A stretch of DNA of 9,300 nt from CAZRKC01 sp964600665 (GTDB lineage: Bacteria > Bacillota > SLNR01). Shown one piece after another: positions 5,917 to 9,300 of this stretch (its first letter is position 1; each line of letters begins with the position of its first letter). The translations under genes were made by a program, and so were the position numbers. The notes beneath the pieces were generated by a model. That model was not told where the DNA came from. It worked only from the letters and a program-made list of their open reading frames with translations, and made no database searches. The stretch covers positions 1 through 9,300 of the forward strand of contig CAZRKC010000053.1 of NCBI GenBank assembly GCA_964600665.1. Reading direction: 5' to 3'.

Positions 5917-6027
5917 ATGGGTCTTTTTATTGGATTTCTCGTTTTCTTCTTACTGATCGCCGTTGGTATCCTCGTCAAAGAAATCTTTTTTGATCAAAAA
6001 CACCAAGAACGGTATCTGCATAGCTGA
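5917..6027 (+). CDS. 36-residue single-pass membrane protein
   Basis: ATG 5917 follows GGAGG (5905-5909) by seven bases, an excellent ribosome binding site. The frame runs to TGA 6025-6027, and a strong terminator follows 31 bases later. The product begins MGLFIGFLVFFLLIAVGILV (residues 1-20), one continuous membrane helix. It then has KEIFFDQKHQERYLHS, a short charged tail that is probably cytoplasmic or at the membrane face. The helix starts at the first residue with no positive charge before it, so the basic residues all follow the helix, which predicts an N-out, C-in orientation. I know no family for it. Microproteins of this type often bind and modulate larger membrane proteins, sensors or transporters, or act in sporulation. 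No partner is obvious, because its neighbours are a soluble PLP enzyme and galE. Confidence 0.65.
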   Translation: MGLFIGFLVFFLLIAVGILVKEIFFDQKHQERYLHS

Positions 6028-6058
6028 GACTTGGAAAATCTAGGGCAGAAAACTGTGT

Positions 6059-6087
6059 AAAAGGGGATGAATCGATTCCCCTTTTTT
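6059..6087 (+). terminator. Rho-independent terminator after the small membrane protein gene
   Basis: AAAAGGGGA (6059-6067) pairs with TCCCCTTTT (6077-6085) around a nine-base loop, and the T-run extends to 6087. It isolates the 36-residue protein gene from galE, and the A-rich left arm could let it work on the other strand too. Confidence 0.8.
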
Positions 6088-6171
6088 GCTTATTGTCGAG
6101 GATCCAGATCAAAAATATTATTCCTATTCGAGTTGTTAAACCATATTGATTTTGGATACAAAAAGGAAAAC

Positions 6172-6211
6172 TGCGGTATTTATGGAAATAGCAAAAGACT
6201 ACATTACCGCA
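6172..6211. repeat. galE: Inverted repeat TGCGGTA...TACCGCA just upstream of galE
   Basis: Two perfect 7-base arms (6172-6178 and 6205-6211) are separated by 26 bases and end seven bases before the galE Shine-Dalgarno (AAGGAG, 6218-6223). The arms could form a leader hairpin or two half-sites for a DNA-binding regulator. I see no clear -35/-10 pair nearby to decide between these. Confidence 0.3.
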
Positions 6212-6230
6212 TCTTTGAAGGAGAATCATG

Positions 6231-7229
6231 ATGAAAATATTAGTTACTGGAGGGGCTGGATACATCGGATCTCACACCGCTGTATCTTTACTGAATGCAG
6301 GTTTTGAAGTCGTGATTGCGGATGATCTCTCTAATAGCAGCAAAGAGGTAATCGATGCTGTTCAAGCAATCACGTCAAAAAAAGTGGTATTCTACCATAT
6401 TGATGTATCTAATCGGATGGATATCAATTCAATCTTCCAAAATCATTTGATCGATGCTGTCATCCACTTCGCCGGGTATAAAGCTGTTGGAGAATCAGAG
6501 AGAATTCCGCTTATGTATTACCGAAATAACCTCTTAACGACAATTACACTATTGGAGGCTTGTTGTACTTTTCACGTAAAACGATTTGTATTCAGTTCAT
6601 CCGCATCGGTTTACGGGGAGCATAAGGTGCCATTTGTAGAAGGAATGCAAATCAGTATGCCAGAAAACCCATATGCAGCCACGAAAGCGATATGTGAAAA
6701 ACTTATCTCGGATGCAGGAAAGCAGATCCCTGGGTGGTCAGCGGTTTTGTTACGGTACTTCAATCCAGTTGGTGCACACGAAAGCGGCATTATCGGCGAG
6801 GCTCCACAAGGAACACCCAATAATCTAATGCCGTATATCACTCAAGTCGCAGCCGGCATCATCCCGGAACTCAAGATATTTGGCAGCGATTATTCGACAC
6901 CTGATGGTACAGGTGTTAGAGATTATATCCATGTTATGGATTTGGCGGAAGGTCATGTCGCTGCACTTCAGCATGCAAAACCTGGGCTGGAGATCTACAA
7001 TTTGGGGACGGGATCAGGGACGAGTGTTTTAGAATTATTAAGGACATTCGAAAAAGCCAACCAAATCATGATTCCTTATCGAATCGTCGATCGGAGAGCA
7101 GGAGATTTAGCAATTTGCTATGCCAATGTGGATAAAGCGAAGAAAGAACTTTCATGGATGCCTCAGCGAAATTTATTTGATATGTGTCGCGATGCGTGGA
7201 ACTACGAAAAAAACCGAAGAGGTATTTGA
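6231..7229 (+). CDS. galE: UDP-glucose 4-epimerase
   Basis: The product is 332 residues, the usual size for GalE, which interconverts UDP-glucose and UDP-galactose in the cytoplasm using tightly bound NAD. It is an extended short-chain dehydrogenase. The Rossmann glycine motif TGGAGYIGSH lies at the N terminus. Other landmarks are DVSN (adenine side), HFAGYKAVGES, the catalytic Ser in FSSSASVYGE, and YAATK with Tyr148 and Lys152. The sugar-binding part includes LLRYFNPVGAH and DGTGVRDYIHVMDLAEGH. All residues needed for activity appear present. Two ATGs are adjacent (6228 and 6231). AAGGAG (6218-6223) is seven bases from 6231, and family members begin M-K/R-[I/V]-LVTGG, so I use 6231. It stands 52 bases before a membrane glycosyltransferase gene with no terminator between, which suggests a shared transcript and a role in cell-surface sugars rather than galactose catabolism, since no galK or galT is present. 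Confidence 0.93.
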   Translation: MKILVTGGAGYIGSHTAVSLLNAGFEVVIADDLSNSSKEVIDAVQAITSKKVVFYHIDVSNRMDINSIFQNHLIDAVIHFAGYKAVGESERIPLMYYRNNLLTTITLLEACCTFHVKRFVFSSSASVYGEHKVPFVEGMQISMPENPYAATKAICEKLISDAGKQIPGWSAVLLRYFNPVGAHESGIIGEAPQGTPNNLMPYITQVAAGIIPELKIFGSDYSTPDGTGVRDYIHVMDLAEGHVAALQHAKPGLEIYNLGTGSGTSVLELLRTFEKANQIMIPYRIVDRRAGDLAICYANVDKAKKELSWMPQRNLFDMCRDAWNYEKNRRGI

Positions 7230-7247
7230 TTGTCCAACACCCATCAC

Positions 7248-7265
7248 CATTACGGGCCCGAAATG
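7248..7265. repeat. GC-rich dyad CATT-A-CGGGCCCG-A-AATG before the glycosyltransferase start
   Basis: The dyad is symmetric around 7256/7257 with one A-A mismatch, and it ends 16 bases before GTG 7282. No T-run follows, so it is not a terminator. As RNA it would put a stable hairpin just upstream of the ribosome binding site, which could dampen translation; as DNA it could be an operator. Confidence 0.3.
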
Positions 7266-7281
7266 AATGGATGGTGACACT

Positions 7282-8973
7282 GTGAGAATAAACGAGAAGG
7301 TAACCAAGCAAACGTGGCTTTGTCTGTACGTTGTCATCATAATGGGAGGGTTTCTGAGATTCTTAAATCTGAATTGGGATCATGGGTTTATGTATAATCC
7401 AGATGAAATGAATATTTTGATGGCAGTATCCAGAATCAGTTTTTTTGACCAAATGGATCCCGGTTTTTATGCATATAACGGCTTTCCCATTCATTTATAC
7501 AAAATTATCGGATCCTTGATTGCTTATGTCTGGCAGGATCCGAATTGGTCGCATGAATTGGCTAAGTTAGCTTTGGTCTCCCGATATACTTCGGCATCAC
7601 TATCATTGTGTTCAATATATTTAATGTTTTTAATTGGAAGACGACTGTTCGGAAATACAGGTGGAATCTTGACGGCTTTTTTTATGGCTACAAGCGTAGG
7701 CTTGATTCAAGCTGCTCACTATGGAACCACAGAGACCTTATTAGTATTTTTCTTGTGTGGTATGATACTTGAAAGTCTCCGTTTGCTCCAAAAGCGAGAA
7801 GTGCTGTTCCGTGATGGGGTTATGACAGCGATTTATTTGGGACTTGCTGTTGGCACAAAGACAACGGCTTTGAGTTTTTTGTTAATCCCGATTATTACTG
7901 TAATCATTCTGCTTCGGTATAAAAAACTGACGTTTCGAAAAGCTACATGGGTGAGTTTTGGTGTGTTGTTTATTGCGACTGGGATTTTCGTGACGGTGTC
8001 CCCATTTACGTTGATCCATTTTGGAATATTTTTGAAAACAATGGTGTATGAAAGTGGCGTTACCTCAGGTCAAATTCAAGTTCCTTACACGGTTCAATTT
8101 CAGCAGACGGTACCATATGTTTATCAATTAAGAAATTTACCCTGGATGACAAGCTTAGGCGTTGCGTGGGGTGGCATGATTGGATCGGTAATCTGGTTTC
8201 GGGAACAGATAAAGAAATGGCAACAGGTTTCTTTGGGAGAAATTCCGACACTTCTCCCTCTGATGGTTTTCAGTTTGGTCTACTTCGCATACATTGGTCA
8301 ATGGTATGCTAAATTTATCCGCTACCTTGTTTTAATGATTCCGTTTCTTTGCCTTTCCATGGTCTATCTGATTGAAAAAGTGCCAAATGGTTTGACCTTC
8401 CGATGCATTCATCGATTGATGGGTTCATTGATTGTTATTTTTTCTATGGTTTGGGCATTGGCGTTTGCTTCCATCTATATGAATTTGAACACGCGGACAC
8501 AAGCGAAGCAGTGGATTTATCAAAATATTGCACCTGGTCAGGTCTTGATCGGGGAGCACTACGATTACCTTCTGCCAGGCCCTTATACCGGGATGAGTAG
8601 TCAACAATATCAGCATCGTGTTCTTCATAATTTCGACCCAGACTCGGAAGCAAAAAAGATCTTAATTGCTGAAACCCTTGCGGAAGGAGATTATTTGATT
8701 CTTTCCAGCAGGCGTTTGTGGGGGACGATATCCCGGGTTCCTGAGCTGTATCCCATGACCAGTCGTTACTATGAGCTGTTGTTTTCGGGGGAGCTTGGGT
8801 ACTCTATTGTGAAGGAATTTAGCAGTTACCCACGATTGGGCCGCTTTATTATTCATGATGACGTCGCTGAAGAAACATTTCAAGTATTCGACCACCCAGT
8901 CGTATATATATTCGTCAACAAGAAGGGTTTGACGAGGGGTGATTTGGCTGCGATTTTAAGTGCAACCGATTAA
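7282..8973 (+). CDS. GT39/PMT-like membrane glycosyltransferase
   Basis: The product is 563 residues with a basic N terminus, about ten or more membrane helices over residues 12-415, and an extracytoplasmic C-terminal domain of about 150 residues. The family hallmark is an Asp-Glu pair in the first outer loop after helix 1. Here it is NPDEMN (D41, E42), following LRFLNLNWDHGF. These GT-C enzymes take a sugar from a polyprenyl-phosphate carrier and move it to a protein, lipid or glycan outside the membrane. The C-terminal domain ends with FDHPVVYIFVNK, a block I associate with PMT_2-type proteins in which a DHP-V-IF motif closes the domain. GGTGA (7273-7277) four bases before GTG 7282 favours that start; an in-frame ATG at 7267 adds five residues but has no good site. 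Sugar and acceptor are unknown. galE upstream and the Ser/Thr-rich exported protein downstream hint at protein O-glycosylation. Confidence 0.82.
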   Translation: MRINEKVTKQTWLCLYVVIIMGGFLRFLNLNWDHGFMYNPDEMNILMAVSRISFFDQMDPGFYAYNGFPIHLYKIIGSLIAYVWQDPNWSHELAKLALVSRYTSASLSLCSIYLMFLIGRRLFGNTGGILTAFFMATSVGLIQAAHYGTTETLLVFFLCGMILESLRLLQKREVLFRDGVMTAIYLGLAVGTKTTALSFLLIPIITVIILLRYKKLTFRKATWVSFGVLFIATGIFVTVSPFTLIHFGIFLKTMVYESGVTSGQIQVPYTVQFQQTVPYVYQLRNLPWMTSLGVAWGGMIGSVIWFREQIKKWQQVSLGEIPTLLPLMVFSLVYFAYIGQWYAKFIRYLVLMIPFLCLSMVYLIEKVPNGLTFRCIHRLMGSLIVIFSMVWALAFASIYMNLNTRTQAKQWIYQNIAPGQVLIGEHYDYLLPGPYTGMSSQQYQHRVLHNFDPDSEAKKILIAETLAEGDYLILSSRRLWGTISRVPELYPMTSRYYELLFSGELGYSIVKEFSSYPRLGRFIIHDDVAEETFQVFDHPVVYIFVNKKGLTRGDLAAILSATD

Positions 8974-9122
8974 AATGGATACATTTAAGTATTTGCTGAC
9001 CACTTCACTTGCATATTGTGTTGGGAATGTGTCTTCATGGAAGTTTCTGTTTTTATTGCATGGATTTGCGGAATGCGATATATTGAAATCATAGAGTGCA
9101 TATCATGGAAGGAGGGGTTTCG

Positions 9123-9300
9123 TTGAGAGCATTTCGATTCAGCACGTCAATAATTAGCTTTTTACTGGTTGTATTCATCATGCTGAATCTGCTCGGGGTG
9201 GGTCAAGTCTCAATTTCAAAAGTATTATTAGCAGCAGCAACGCCGACATCAACACCGACATCAACGCCTACATCAACACCGACATCAACGCCTACATCAA
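9123..9300 (+). CDS. Start of a secreted Thr/Pro/Ser-repeat (mucin-like) protein, cut by the window edge
   Basis: TTG 9123 follows AAGGAGGGG (9109-9117) at good spacing. An in-frame ATG at 9105 overlaps that site and is unlikely to be used. The product begins with a signal peptide: basic MRAFRFSTS, a hydrophobic core IISFLLVVFIMLNLLGVG, then a region ending VLLAAA, where cleavage after an Ala near residues 37-39 is plausible. Immediately after this, Thr-Pro-Thr-Ser repeats begin (five units visible) and run off the edge. Such tracts form extended, O-glycosylatable linkers in exported proteins; here the tract is right at the mature N terminus, so a folded domain probably follows. The gene lies 149 bases after the glycosyltransferase. 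Nothing in the window identifies the downstream domain. Confidence 0.72.
   Translation, partial: MRAFRFSTSIISFLLVVFIMLNLLGVGQVSISKVLLAAATPTSTPTSTPTSTPTSTPTS
9240..9300 (+). repeat. 12-base tandem repeat encoding Thr-Pro-Thr-Ser
   Basis: Five units of ACR-CCK-ACATCA are visible and continue past the edge. After the first unit they alternate in a 24-base pattern (ACACCGACATCA, then ACGCCTACATCA), which shows that the array grew by duplicating two-unit blocks. Unit length is a multiple of three, so copy changes alter linker length without breaking the frame. Confidence 0.9.

Noticed and set aside
9240..9300. Possible CRISPR or regulatory iteron array
   Set aside because: Units are 12 bases with no spacers, lie in frame behind a signal peptide, and encode a regular Thr-Pro-Thr-Ser tract, so a coding repeat explains them fully.

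Overview
The window looks like Bacillota (Bacillales-type) DNA. Starts sit behind strong purine-rich Shine-Dalgarno sequences, several starts are TTG or GTG, intergenic DNA is AT-rich, intrinsic terminators are short, and the RHS fragment is of the Gram-positive wall-associated kind. I cannot name the genus. All supported genes are on the + strand.

Positions 1 to about 2440 are an accessory region. They hold the tail of an unknown gene, a short gene start cut off by a fragment of an RHS (polymorphic toxin) core, a small hydrophobic ORF in another frame, a small two-helix membrane protein, and a membrane-anchored protein of unknown function (1250-2182). The layout resembles the scrap heap behind an rhs locus, where truncated core fragments, displaced toxin tips and immunity genes collect. 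The region ends at the 3' part of a tRNA-Thr(CGT) gene (2438-2487), from anticodon arm to CCA, followed by a terminator but with no 5' half. This is the expected distal attachment site of an element integrated into a tRNA gene. I infer that the island lies to the left and the older chromosome resumes near 2488.

Positions 2529-3333 are a long AT-rich stretch without a convincing gene. The next genes are a YhfT-family polytopic membrane protein (3334-4620), a PLP-dependent threonine/serine dehydratase-family enzyme (4769-5731), and a 36-residue single-pass membrane protein (5917-6027) with its own ribosome binding site, a possible promoter and a terminator.

From 6231 the genes suggest surface glycosylation: galE (UDP-glucose 4-epimerase), a GT39/PMT-like membrane glycosyltransferase (7282-8973), and the start of a secreted protein whose signal peptide runs straight into Thr-Pro-Thr-Ser repeats and off the right edge (9123-9300). 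A lipid-carrier glycosyltransferase beside a mucin-like Ser/Thr-rich exported protein suggests, without proving it, a local O-glycosylation module.
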